59,260 nucleotides of DNA from positions 1 through 59,260 of the forward strand of contig NZ_LIKT01000028.1 of NCBI RefSeq assembly GCF_001294455.1, written 5' to 3'. Each line of letters opens with the position of its first letter. Positions within the stretch are counted from its first letter, which is position 1. The notes under the pieces are model-generated. The model worked only from the letters and a program-made list of their open reading frames with translations, did not search any database and was not told the origin of the DNA. This document shows, piece after piece, positions 49,704 to 58,085 of this stretch. The DNA comes from Phaeobacter sp. 11ANDIMAR09 (GTDB lineage: Bacteria; Pseudomonadota; Alphaproteobacteria; Rhodobacterales; Rhodobacteraceae). The translations under genes were made by a program, and so were the position numbers.

Positions 49704-50717
49704 ATGGTAAAAATGAAACAACTTGCGTTGCAGGAAATCAAGAGCCTGAGCCTGTCGGTACTGGATCGTGCTGGTTATGGTTCGGCGCATGCGCAGTCCA
49801 TCGCGGCGATGCTCTATACTTGCCAGCTGGATGACTGTCAGTCGCATGGGCTGTTTCGCCTGCTTATGTGTGCTCAAACGATGCAGGCGGGCAAGATTGA
49901 CGGCCATGTTGCCCCTGTGATCGAGACCGGAGACAATGCCATTGTAAGGGCAGATGCCCGAGGTGGAATGTCGCTCTTGGCTTTCGAACAGGCCCTGCCC
50001 TCTTTGATTGAAAAGACCCGCAAAAACGGTATTGCCGCCCTAGCGGTGAACAACTGTTTTCATTTCTCGGCGCTTTGGCCTGAGGTTGAAGCGCTCTCGT
50101 CCCAGGGGTTGGCTGCAATGGCCATGGTCCCCAGCCATTCCTGGGTCGCTCCTGCGGGCGGAAAGCGAGGATCGCTTGGCACCAACCCTCTGGCCTTTTC
50201 TTGGCCCCGCCGTAGTAGGGATCCCTTTACTTTTGACTTTGCCACCAGTGGTTTTGCAAGAGGTGAGATCGAACTCTACAAACGTGCAGGCAAGCCGCTG
50301 CCCGAAGGGGTTGCCATCGATAAGGCAGGGAACCCCACGACGGATCCCCAGGCCGCCCTGGATGGCGCCATGCTGACCTTTGGCGGTTACAAAGGATCGG
50401 CACTGTCGATCATGATCGAACTGCTGGCAGGGCCACTGATTGATGATCTCACCAGCCTTGAGAGTATGGAGTTTGCTGCGGGCACCGGCGGAGCCCCCTA
50501 TCATGGGGAAATCCTACTGGCCTTTGATCCGGCCCATTTCAGTGGCGGCAGGGTCGCTGAGAATGACGCCCGCGCCGAGCGACTGTTTGCGGATATTGTC
50601 GATCAGGGTGCCCGGCTGCCATCGCAGCGCCGCTTTGCGGCCCGGGCGCGCAACCTGGCGCGCGGCTATGTGGAAATTCCGCAGGCGCTATATGAGGACC
50701 TGCAGGCGATGTGCTGA
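49704..50717 (+). CDS. Ldh2-family reductase (pyrroline-2-carboxylate type)
   Basis: Predicted 337-residue NAD(P)H-dependent oxidoreductase of the malate/L-lactate/ureidoglycolate dehydrogenase family. Members near hydroxyproline genes are delta1-pyrroline-2-carboxylate reductases. Marks: CQLDDCQSHGLFRLLMCAQT with the conserved SHG His, NNCFHFSALWPEVEALSSQG, GTNPLAFSWPR and GGYKGSALSIMIELL. ATG 49704 follows AAGGG. A 3-hydroxyproline dehydratase is not in the window, so its substrate could come from another pathway or from spontaneous products. Confidence 0.85.
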   Translation: MVKMKQLALQEIKSLSLSVLDRAGYGSAHAQSIAAMLYTCQLDDCQSHGLFRLLMCAQTMQAGKIDGHVAPVIETGDNAIVRADARGGMSLLAFEQALPSLIEKTRKNGIAALAVNNCFHFSALWPEVEALSSQGLAAMAMVPSHSWVAPAGGKRGSLGTNPLAFSWPRRSRDPFTFDFATSGFARGEIELYKRAGKPLPEGVAIDKAGNPTTDPQAALDGAMLTFGGYKGSALSIMIELLAGPLIDDLTSLESMEFAAGTGGAPYHGEILLAFDPAHFSGGRVAENDARAERLFADIVDQGARLPSQRRFAARARNLARGYVEIPQALYEDLQAMC

Positions 50718-50734
50718 AGAAGCAATTTGCAAAG

Positions 50735-50759
50735 AAAGAGGTGCCTCTGGCACCTCTTT
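50735..50759. terminator. Bidirectional terminator
   Basis: AAAGAGGTGCC-TCT-GGCACCTCTTT, an 11-bp perfect stem with a three-base loop and A/T-rich flanks, lies between the convergent Ldh2-family and D-amino-acid dehydrogenase genes and serves both. Confidence 0.85.
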
Positions 50760-50764
50760 CTCTG

Positions 50765-52003
50765 TTAAAAGCGATCTGCGCGATAGGGGGTCAGCGGGAT
50801 AGCGGTCTTGCGATCGGCCACAAGATCGCGCACCAGTTCGGCTGTTGCAGAGGACTGGGTCAGCCCCAGATGGCCATGGCCAAAGGCATAGACAACATGT
50901 CTGGAGGCTTTAGCGTGGCCAATAATCGGCAGCGTGTCTGGCAGCGATGGACGAAAGCCCATCCATTGGCTGCCACCGCTGGTCTGAAGCCCTGGCAGGA
51001 AACGCGCCGCCTTTTCCAGCAGCACATCGGCACGCTTGTAATTGGGTGGCAAATTCAATCCGCCCAGCTCTACCGCACCGCCGACGCGCACACCGCCATT
51101 GATGCGGCTAACCACAAAACCGTGGTTGCCAAAGGTCAGATGGGTCCGCAGATCAAAGGACCCAGCCGGTAGGGTGGTGTTATAGCCCCGCTCAGTCTCC
51201 AGCGGGATGGAGTCGCCCAGTGTTTTGGCCAGCTTATGGGACCAGGCGCCCGCAGCCAAAACAACCTTATCCGCGAAGATGTCCCCGGCACGACAGCTCA
51301 GTGCAACACCTGATTCCGTCGCCGTCAAACGCTGCACCTCATCCTGGATCACCTCTCCGCCGGCCCGGGCCAATACCTGGGCCAGATGGTCGACCCAGGC
51401 CTTTGGGTCCGAGGTGTTAATCCAGTCCGGCGTATAGCCTGCATGGGTAAAGCGGCGGTCCAGTCCGGGCTGAACTTCGGCAATGGCCTCGGGGGTTTCG
51501 AAAAACTCGAAGGTGATCCCGTGCCGCCGCCGGATTTCCCAGCCGGGATGGCTGTCGCGAAATTGCTTTTCGCCCTCAAAGAGCTGCATCTGACCGTTTC
51601 TCTGGATCAGAGCCTCGCCTTTGGTGCTGACGATTTGACGTTCCAGCGCGGCCTTGGACAGGTTCATTAGGGCGCTTTGCGCAACTATCGACGCATCATG
51701 GCGATCCTGCCAGCTGGCCCGCCAAAACCGCAACATCCAGGGCGCAATCTTCAGCGCATAGCGCGGCGGAACCGAAAGAGGCCCCAAGGGATCCAACAGC
51801 CATTTTGGCGCCTTGCGCATGATGCCCGGCGCCGCCAGCGGCATCACATCAGTAAAGGCAAAGGCTCCGGCATTCCCCTGCGAGGCCTCAGCCGCGATAC
51901 CTTTGCGGTCCAGAACCTTGACCCTGTGACCCTGCCGAACCAGTTCGACAGCGATGCTGATCCCGACAACGCCTGCACCGAGAACAATGATATCTTGCGA
52001 CAT
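50765..52003 (-). CDS. DadA-like FAD D-hydroxyproline dehydrogenase
   Basis: Predicted 412-residue FAD oxidoreductase of the DadA/DAO family. N-terminal dinucleotide fold DIIVLGAGVVGISIAVELVR, C-terminal family block GFRPSLPDTLPIIGHAKASR and GHGHLGLTQSSATAELV. In hydroxyproline pathways such an enzyme oxidises cis-4-hydroxy-D-proline to pyrroline-4-hydroxy-2-carboxylate and passes electrons to the respiratory chain. It is encoded 70 bases after the epimerase gene on the same strand. Confidence 0.87.
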   Translation of the reverse strand: MSQDIIVLGAGVVGISIAVELVRQGHRVKVLDRKGIAAEASQGNAGAFAFTDVMPLAAPGIMRKAPKWLLDPLGPLSVPPRYALKIAPWMLRFWRASWQDRHDASIVAQSALMNLSKAALERQIVSTKGEALIQRNGQMQLFEGEKQFRDSHPGWEIRRRHGITFEFFETPEAIAEVQPGLDRRFTHAGYTPDWINTSDPKAWVDHLAQVLARAGGEVIQDEVQRLTATESGVALSCRAGDIFADKVVLAAGAWSHKLAKTLGDSIPLETERGYNTTLPAGSFDLRTHLTFGNHGFVVSRINGGVRVGGAVELGGLNLPPNYKRADVLLEKAARFLPGLQTSGGSQWMGFRPSLPDTLPIIGHAKASRHVVYAFGHGHLGLTQSSATAELVRDLVADRKTAIPLTPYRADRF

Positions 52004-52073
52004 GGGGTTTGCCTTTTGATTGGAGCCAGGACACGAGGCAGAGATCTGCCCCGTGACATGTCAAACAGAGTGT

Positions 52074-53003
52074 CTACAGGGTGATGCCGCTGCGAAACGG
52101 GTCATTCTCGGCAAAGATGAGCCTGCTGTCGGCCATCACATGTGCCTGCCCGGTGATGCGCGGGATCACACCTCCTGCGGACCCTGGCTGATAGGACAGC
52201 TGGTAAGAGCTGCCAATCACGCTTTCCAGGGTGATCTCTTCTCCCGCGGCAAGCTGATCCTTGGCAGCCAGACAGGCGGCAAAGGCAGAGCTGCCCGTTC
52301 CACAGGGAGAGCGGTCATATTCATCATCCGGACACAGAACAAAGTTGCGGCGCAGTACGGCGTCACAGGGGCTGTCGCCGCTCAGGATCACATGATCCAC
52401 CCGCTGGCCATCTGGTCCCGCCAGCCCGGCTTGGTGGCAGGCAGCGCGGATCTGTACCGCGAGTTCTGTCAGGGGCGGGATCTGCTCGGCTGAGACCTCA
52501 ATCGGCGATCGGGCGATGAAGAACCAATTGCCGCCATAGGCCATATCGCCGGTAAAGGTACCCTGGCCCTTCACTTCGACTGTGACGTCGGGATGGACCA
52601 CCCGGCTTTCGATATTGGTGACGGAAACGGTGTTATTGTCGTGCAGGTCTATAGTGACCACCCCGGCCGGCGTCTCGAACTTATGGGTGCCGATGTCGAT
52701 GCGCCCCAAATGGGCCAGAGTGACCGCCAGACCAATGGTGCCATGACCACACATGCCCAAAACCGCATCGGCATCAAAATAGATCACACCAGTCACGCAG
52801 TCGGGATCAATAGGCTCGACCAAAAGGGCACCAACCATGCCGGCCTGGCCGCGCGGCTCAAACAGGATCGCGTTGCAAAATTCCTGATGGTCTTCCGACA
52901 GCTCTGTTGCGCGCGCCGATAGCGGCCCTGACCCAAGGTCAGGACCGCCATCCAGAATAACCCGTGTGGGCATTCCGCCTGTATGGCTGTCGATCACATG
53001 CAT
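52074..53003 (-). CDS. 4-hydroxyproline 2-epimerase
   Basis: Predicted 309-residue proline racemase-superfamily enzyme. Both catalytic Cys are present, in VLGMCGHGTIGLAV and YDRSPCGTGSSAF, which marks an epimerase rather than the trans-3-hydroxyproline dehydratase (that has Thr in place of one Cys). It turns trans-4-hydroxy-L-proline into cis-4-hydroxy-D-proline, the first step. Its start overlaps the DapA-family gene by ten bases. Confidence 0.92.
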   Translation of the reverse strand: MHVIDSHTGGMPTRVILDGGPDLGSGPLSARATELSEDHQEFCNAILFEPRGQAGMVGALLVEPIDPDCVTGVIYFDADAVLGMCGHGTIGLAVTLAHLGRIDIGTHKFETPAGVVTIDLHDNNTVSVTNIESRVVHPDVTVEVKGQGTFTGDMAYGGNWFFIARSPIEVSAEQIPPLTELAVQIRAACHQAGLAGPDGQRVDHVILSGDSPCDAVLRRNFVLCPDDEYDRSPCGTGSSAFAACLAAKDQLAAGEEITLESVIGSSYQLSYQPGSAGGVIPRITGQAHVMADSRLIFAENDPFRSGITL

Positions 53004-53953
53004 TCAGCGATCACTCCGCCCTGCTTGCTCCAGTCCGCAAACCAGTTCCGGAACAAGGTATACTGCTGTTCGCAATAGTTGCGTTGCGCATCCGATAGCA
53101 CATCGGTTTCGTTGAAGTGCAGGCGGTATTCTTCTTCACCGTTCAGCACCAGCAGGTACTTGTAGTAGAGAACCAGGTCGGTGCCCTCGTCAAAGCTGGC
53201 CAGCACGCCAAAGGCCTCTTCCAGCTCAAGCGCGCGCATACGGGCTTCGGCATGGCCGGCGGCGGCTTTCTGCGCCAGGGCCGCCAGAAGCAACGCTTCT
53301 TTTGGCAGGGCGGTGCCAATGCCGGTGATCGACCCGGTGGCGCCACAGTTGACAAAACCGTGGTAGACTTCGGTATCGACACCAACCATCAGTGTCACCT
53401 GATCGTCCTGGCTGGTGATGTTTTCAGCGGCGTAGCGCAGATCATCCTTGCCGCCAAATTCCTTGAACCCAATCAGGTTCTTATGCTCGGCGCGGAGGGC
53501 AAAGAACAGTTCCGCGCGGGTGGCAAAACCATAGACCGGGCTGTTGTAGATGATCGCGGGCACATCAGGCGCTGCGCCCAGAATGGCCTTGAAGTGGTTC
53601 TTTTGCGCCGCAATCGAGGTGCCGCGCGACAGGACACGGGGGATCACCATCAGCCCAGCAGCGCCGACTTTTTGCGCATGGGCGGCATGGGCCGCGGCAG
53701 ATTTTGAGTTGATTGCGCCGGTGCCAACAACAACCGGCAGACCCGCGTCAACCAGGCGTTCCACACCCTTCATACGTTCTTCGTCGCTCAGCAGCGGCCA
53801 ATCTCCCATCGAGCCGCAGTAGACCACCGCCGACATGCCGGCCGCGATCATCTCTTTGCCCTTCTTGACCAGCGCGTCGTAGTCCGGCGTGCGGTCGGCT
53901 TTGCAGGGGGTCATCAGGGCAGGCATGGTGCCCGAAAAAACGTTCTGAGACAT
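52994..53953 (-). CDS. Pyrroline-4-hydroxy-2-carboxylate deaminase (DapA family)
   Basis: Predicted 319-residue Schiff-base lyase of the dihydrodipicolinate synthase family. MPALMTPCKADRTPDYDALV, the Tyr of AIIYNSPVYGF and the Schiff-base Lys of LIGFKEFGG are visible. In this gene context it removes ammonia and water from pyrroline-4-hydroxy-2-carboxylate to give 2-oxoglutarate semialdehyde. Start ATG 53953 follows AGGAACTGTT; the frame is open upstream but without similarity. First gene of the minus-strand operon 53953-50765, with operator C 160 bases upstream. Confidence 0.88.
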   Translation of the reverse strand: MSQNVFSGTMPALMTPCKADRTPDYDALVKKGKEMIAAGMSAVVYCGSMGDWPLLSDEERMKGVERLVDAGLPVVVGTGAINSKSAAAHAAHAQKVGAAGLMVIPRVLSRGTSIAAQKNHFKAILGAAPDVPAIIYNSPVYGFATRAELFFALRAEHKNLIGFKEFGGKDDLRYAAENITSQDDQVTLMVGVDTEVYHGFVNCGATGSITGIGTALPKEALLLAALAQKAAAGHAEARMRALELEEAFGVLASFDEGTDLVLYYKYLLVLNGEEEYRLHFNETDVLSDAQRNYCEQQYTLFRNWFADWSKQGGVIAECM

Positions 53954-54279
53954 AACAGTTCCTATCTGTTTCGCCAGCACAAGGGCCTGGCGTCTGTTTG
54001 GGCTCTGACCAAGGGGGCGGCGGCTGCCACCCCTGGCAAGCGATGTCACTTCAGCAGGCTGATTCCGGTGGATTTCACGCACAGAAGTAGTGGTCTGTCA
54101 GCATATTGCACAAATTGTATCCAAAATCCAATATCTATTTTCGTGTCACGGCCGAAAATACTTCCACCCGATACCGGCCCTTCAAGCGCTGCATAGCTGG
54201 TCTGCAAAGACAGGCTCTTCTTAGGATACCTTGTGGTTGTTAGGTCTGCGTTAGAAGCACGTAACCAAGGAGAGCTTTT
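53954..54279. promoter_or_regulatory. Promoter region with GntR operator candidate C
   Basis: The core TTGTATCCAA lies at 54115-54124, followed by AATCCAATAT, a layout shared exactly with the site at 57709. The rest of the 326 bases contains no convincing gene. It should hold the promoter of the minus-strand catabolic operon and that of the plus-strand small protein at 54280. TTAGGATACC at about 54221 is a weaker, partial match. Confidence 0.6.
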
Positions 54280-54375
54280 ATGTCCCTGCAAGTCCGAAAT
54301 GGTATTCAGTACTCCGGCTTTGTCCTGGCCGGTTTGTCGATGATTCTGACTGTCTCAATCATCTCATACCTGTGA
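54280..54375 (+). CDS. 31-residue single-span membrane protein
   Basis: GGAGAGCTTTT precedes an ATG opening a 31-codon frame: MSLQVRNGIQYSGFVLAGLS followed by MILTVSIISYL. The last 20 residues are one hydrophobic helix. It is followed by a strong terminator at 54422, so it looks like a real small gene with its own transcript, placed between the catabolic operon and the TRAP transporter. Small single-span proteins often regulate transporters; no function can be read from the sequence. Confidence 0.55.
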   Translation: MSLQVRNGIQYSGFVLAGLSMILTVSIISYL

Positions 54376-54421
54376 GCTGCCAGTGCCGGCGGCAAAGCCG
54401 TTTCCAGATCCCAAAACAATG

Positions 54422-54446
54422 AAAACCGGCGATAAACGCCGGTTTT
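54422..54446. terminator. Bidirectional terminator
   Basis: AAAACCGGCG-ATAAA-CGCCGGTTTT, a perfect 10-bp stem with A-run and T-run on its two sides, followed by CTTT. It ends the small-protein transcript (plus) and the TRAP operon (minus). Confidence 0.92.
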
Positions 54447-54494
54447 CTTTCGGGTATTCCCCTCCCCAGCGCTTACCGGGGATATCTGCGACCT

Positions 54495-55784
54495 TTAGCC
54501 CAAAAGCAGTTCCGGCAGCCACAGAGCCAGCGATGGAACAAAGGTGGTCAACATCAGCGTTGGCAACCAAGCAAAGACGATAAAGACCAAAGTCGGCCAG
54601 AGCATCTTGGCCACTGGGGTGTCGGTGATCTGCGCGCCAAGGTAGAGCAGTGGTGCCGTCGGCGGCGTGATGTTGGCCATGCCGAGGTTCACACCAATCA
54701 CCGCCGCAAAATGGATCGGGTCCATGCCAACGCTTTGCGCAATCGGCAGCAGGATGGGTGTCGACAGCAGCAGGCCCGAGATATCGTCCATCAGCATCCC
54801 AATCAGGATCATCACGACATTGATCATCAGCAAGATCACGATTGGGTTGTCAGAAACGGAATAGACCAGATCCTTGGCAATCTGTGGCGCGCCCTGGGCA
54901 ATCAGATTGTCCGAGACGATCAGCACCATAAAGATCATGGTCATGACCACGCCGATGGTGATGCCCGAGCTCTTGATGGTTTCCGCCAGGGTTTTCCAAG
55001 TCAGGCCCTTGTAGAAATAGATTGCAACCGGGATCGCATAGACCACGGCGATGCCTGCGGCCTCGGTTGGGGTCATGATGCCACCATAGATGCCGCCCAG
55101 GATGATGATTGGCATCATCAGGGCCGGACCGGCAACGCGACCCTGTGCTTTTAGTGTTGGCAGAAATGGCCTGGGGCGTTGCGTCAGCTGAATATCGTCA
55201 TATTTGCGCAGCATGAACTGGTTGGTGATGATCAACAATGTGATCAGGATGATCGCCGGGATCACTGTCGACAGGAAGCATTTCAGCACGTGCTGCTGCG
55301 CCACCCAGCCATACAGAATATGCGAGGAACTTGGCGGGATCAGCAGCCCCAGCGGGCTGGCGGAGACAAGCAAGGCCGCGGATTGCCCAGCCGGGTAATT
55401 TGCCTTGCGCAGATGCGGCATCATGATGCCACCAATACAGGTGAGTGTCGCGTTTGCGGCTCCAGAAATCGAGCCAAACACGCCACAGGCCAGAACCGCT
55501 GCGGCAGCAAGGCCGCCTTTGAGGTGGCCAATGAACATTTCCGCCAGGGATACCAGCGGCGCCGCAATCCGACCCTTTTCCATGACGCCGCCGGCAATCA
55601 TGAACAGTGGGATCGCCAATAGAACCAGCGAGCGGATGCCGGTCGCACCAGTTGGCAGATAGCCGGTGATGGATTGATCCCCTACCAGGGCGATAAACAT
55701 CAGCACCGATCCAAAGGCGACAAAGACGCTGACACCCAGCAACAGCATGGCGCAGACGATGACGAGGCTTCCAATAATAATCAC
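54495..55784 (-). CDS. dctM: TRAP transporter large permease (DctM)
   Basis: Predicted 429-residue inner-membrane protein with about twelve helices, the ion-coupled large subunit. Typical wording: TGYLPTGATGIRSLVLLAIP, CGVFGSISGAANATLTCIGG and GVNLGMANITPPTAPLLYLG. Start is GTG 55784, overlapping the dctQ stop as GTGA. The linked catabolic genes suggest hydroxyproline as substrate. Confidence 0.92.
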   Translation of the reverse strand: MIIIGSLVIVCAMLLLGVSVFVAFGSVLMFIALVGDQSITGYLPTGATGIRSLVLLAIPLFMIAGGVMEKGRIAAPLVSLAEMFIGHLKGGLAAAAVLACGVFGSISGAANATLTCIGGIMMPHLRKANYPAGQSAALLVSASPLGLLIPPSSSHILYGWVAQQHVLKCFLSTVIPAIILITLLIITNQFMLRKYDDIQLTQRPRPFLPTLKAQGRVAGPALMMPIIILGGIYGGIMTPTEAAGIAVVYAIPVAIYFYKGLTWKTLAETIKSSGITIGVVMTMIFMVLIVSDNLIAQGAPQIAKDLVYSVSDNPIVILLMINVVMILIGMLMDDISGLLLSTPILLPIAQSVGMDPIHFAAVIGVNLGMANITPPTAPLLYLGAQITDTPVAKMLWPTLVFIVFAWLPTLMLTTFVPSLALWLPELLLG

Positions 55785-56338
55785 TGTGCAAGGCCCTCGG
55801 CTTGGTCTGATTTAAGAGGCAGTCCCAGCCCTTTGCGGATGTGGACGTAGAGATAGGCGGCGGAATACATCGACATGAAGCCAAAGGCGATCATGATCGC
55901 AATGCGCCAGGAGACAAAGGGAATGCGCAGGGCCGGCGTAGAGCGCAAACGCGGGAAGGAGAAATCATCGGCCAGCGACAAGTAGCAAGCATAAACGATA
56001 AACAGGGTCACGATCAGCTCGATCGCCAACACCACAAAGCCACGCCACCAGATTGCGCGGGGGTTCTGGATGATGATCCCCAGGATATCCGCGCTGATGT
56101 GCAGCCTGCGTTCCGACGCCAGCACCGCCCCGGCAAAGAAACCAACGATACTGATCGCCAGCAACCATTCTTCGTAGGCAAAGAGATCGCCCCCGAAGCC
56201 ATATCGCACGATAACAACGGCCCCAAAGGTGACCCCCATCAAGGCGCCGGAAAAAATGACGATGGCTTTCATTATGACCAAGGCCCAATTCATCGGAACT
56301 CCGATGAACCTGGGCAGTTCATCCGTTACGCGTGTCAT
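55781..56338 (-). CDS. dctQ: TRAP transporter small permease (DctQ)
   Basis: Predicted 185-residue four-helix membrane subunit. Helix-two/three region VGFFAGAVLASERRLHISAD carries the conserved Arg-His segment of DctQ proteins. GAGGAGGG precedes its ATG. Translation is coupled to dctM. Confidence 0.87.
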   Translation of the reverse strand: MTRVTDELPRFIGVPMNWALVIMKAIVIFSGALMGVTFGAVVIVRYGFGGDLFAYEEWLLAISIVGFFAGAVLASERRLHISADILGIIIQNPRAIWWRGFVVLAIELIVTLFIVYACYLSLADDFSFPRLRSTPALRIPFVSWRIAIMIAFGFMSMYSAAYLYVHIRKGLGLPLKSDQAEGLAQ

Positions 56339-56469
56339 GTTTCCCTCCTCGTTTCCGGGTGTTCAGTGACTTTGTCAGCGGGCCTGTCAAAGCGGAACAA
56401 GATACGCAGGTCTGGCCTTTGGTATCTTTTGATCAGTCAGCTGTCTGATCACTGCTGCCCGGAAATGTC

Positions 56470-56504
56470 AATCAGGGCTGACGGTATCACCGCCAGCCCT
56501 GATT
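56470..56504 (-). promoter_or_regulatory. Stem-loop between dctP and dctQ
   Basis: AATCAGGGCTG and CAGCCCTGATT form an 11-bp stem, with a smaller inner CGGT/ACCG hairpin (56482-56492). It starts seven bases after the dctP stop. Such structures commonly make the binding protein more abundant than the permeases by partial termination or mRNA protection. Confidence 0.7.
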
Positions 56505-56510
56505 GGTATC

Positions 56511-57509
56511 TTATTTAACGGCGGCTTTGACGCGGTCCAGAGTGTCCTGGCCAACATCAGATGCCATTGCAGGCCAGATGTTTTCGCGCACGTGCTCGGC
56601 CATCGCCTGCTGCTCTTCAGGGGTCAGCTGCAGGATGGTGTAGCCTTTTTCGATCAGCTTCTCACCGAACTTGGCGTCATGCTCACGGTTGTAGGCAAAG
56701 AAGTCAGCCGAGGCTTTGGCCATCGCAGCCTGGATCACGTTACGCTGTTCGTCGTTCAGCTTTGCCAGGGCGCGCTCGGAACCGTAATAGAAGGTCTGCT
56801 CGAGGATCGAGTTGTACTCAACAAAGTGGGTGCCAACATCGGACTGGGCAAAGATCGAGTAGGTCGCGGTCTTGGTGCAGCAGATGGCGCCGTCAACAAT
56901 GCCGGACTGCAGCGCGGGGAAGATATCGCCCCAAGCCATAGTGGTGGCGCGGAAGCCCAGAAGCTCAACCATGGATTTCACGGTGTTGGACGACCAAACG
57001 CGGATGTTCATGCCCTTGTCGTCAAAGTTGTTCCAGTTGGTGGGCTCTTTGTTGGCGACGATGCCGACAAAACCTTCGGGGTTGGCGGCCATGACGCGCA
57101 CGCCATATTCATCGGTGATGCCCTGCAGGATCTGGTTGTAGGGCGAGTCCATGTCCAGCATGACGGTGTTGATCTGATCCCAGTTGCTGACCAGGAACGG
57201 CATGTTGAGGAAGTCGAGGCGCGGGTCGGTGTCAGAATAGATGAAGGCCGCAGCAAAATCGATGTTGCCACGCGCAACATCTTCAAACAGCGCCTCGCCC
57301 GAACCAAGCTGGTTGGCAGGGAAAACGGTCATCTCCAGACCAACACCCGCAGCATTCACGTCAGCTGCGACCTGCTCCATCATTTTGGTGCCCTGATGAT
57401 CAATCGGGAACACGCCGGCAAAGCGCAGTTTGATGTCGTCAGCAAAAGCAGGTGCTGCCAGCTGCAGGGCAAGCGTGCTGGCCGCAAGGGTTTTCAGCAG
57501 AGTTTTCAT
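56511..57509 (-). CDS. dctP: TRAP transporter substrate-binding protein (DctP)
   Basis: Predicted 332-residue periplasmic binding protein with a signal peptide (MKTLLKTLAASTLALQLAAP to AFA). DctP-family segments include NMPFLVSNWDQINTVMLDMD and KGMNIRVWSSNTVKSMVELL with the conserved Arg that holds a carboxylate, and AICCTKTATYSIF. Start ATG 57509 after GGAGACC. Operator D lies 200 bases upstream. It should deliver hydroxyproline or a related amino acid. Confidence 0.9.
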   Translation of the reverse strand: MKTLLKTLAASTLALQLAAPAFADDIKLRFAGVFPIDHQGTKMMEQVAADVNAAGVGLEMTVFPANQLGSGEALFEDVARGNIDFAAAFIYSDTDPRLDFLNMPFLVSNWDQINTVMLDMDSPYNQILQGITDEYGVRVMAANPEGFVGIVANKEPTNWNNFDDKGMNIRVWSSNTVKSMVELLGFRATTMAWGDIFPALQSGIVDGAICCTKTATYSIFAQSDVGTHFVEYNSILEQTFYYGSERALAKLNDEQRNVIQAAMAKASADFFAYNREHDAKFGEKLIEKGYTILQLTPEEQQAMAEHVRENIWPAMASDVGQDTLDRVKAAVK

Positions 57510-58085
57510 CTCATGGTCTCCATGTTGTGAGAGGGCAAACATCTCGAGCTAATTTTTGGCTCAGTCATTGGGGGCATTGGGCCGAAGGCGTCGATCACTC
57601 GGGCCGAACAAACGTAGTGGCACCGGGTTTCATTTGGTGAGAAACAGGGCGCACCAGAATCGGCTTTTGGTATCCTCCAATACGAAGCTCTCAGCTCTCT
57701 AAACCAATTTGTATCCAAAATCCAATATTTTGTTTCAATCTGTAGCAAGCCGTGGCAATCCCCGTTCGTTTCCTCTCTGTAGGCGGCACAGTTACGACAG
57801 TCCTTGGTGGGAAGACGTCACTTCTGCGACAGGCTGGCGCAAGGTTTCGACACCATTGGCCTACAAACCGCCAAACGACGCCTCTTGCCTCATCCAGACG
57901 GTGCGGTCGGGTTCGGAAAAATTGCCGGCTCAACAGATTTACCATTGACGGCTACTGGCCGTTTTGGCTCATAGCGGCCAGAATATCGGCGCAAGGATCG
58001 ATCACGATTACGGCCTCCGGGGAGCGCAACCATAAAGGGGGCCACAGATCCGGGGCTGTCGAACCAACGGAAAGACATACAAAAC
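57510..58085. promoter_or_regulatory. Divergent promoter region with GntR operator candidate D
   Basis: The core TTGTATCCAA at 57709-57718 is followed by AATCCAATAT, as at 54115. A partial match TTGGTATCC-TCCAATAC (57667-57683) lies 25 bases away and may be a second site. The stretch separates dctP (minus) from the nitrilase-family gene (plus). I see no gene in it. Confidence 0.6.

Noticed and set aside
54046-54291. 82-codon minus-strand frame before the DapA-family gene
   Set aside because: It covers the operator and promoter region, has no ribosome binding site and no similarity.
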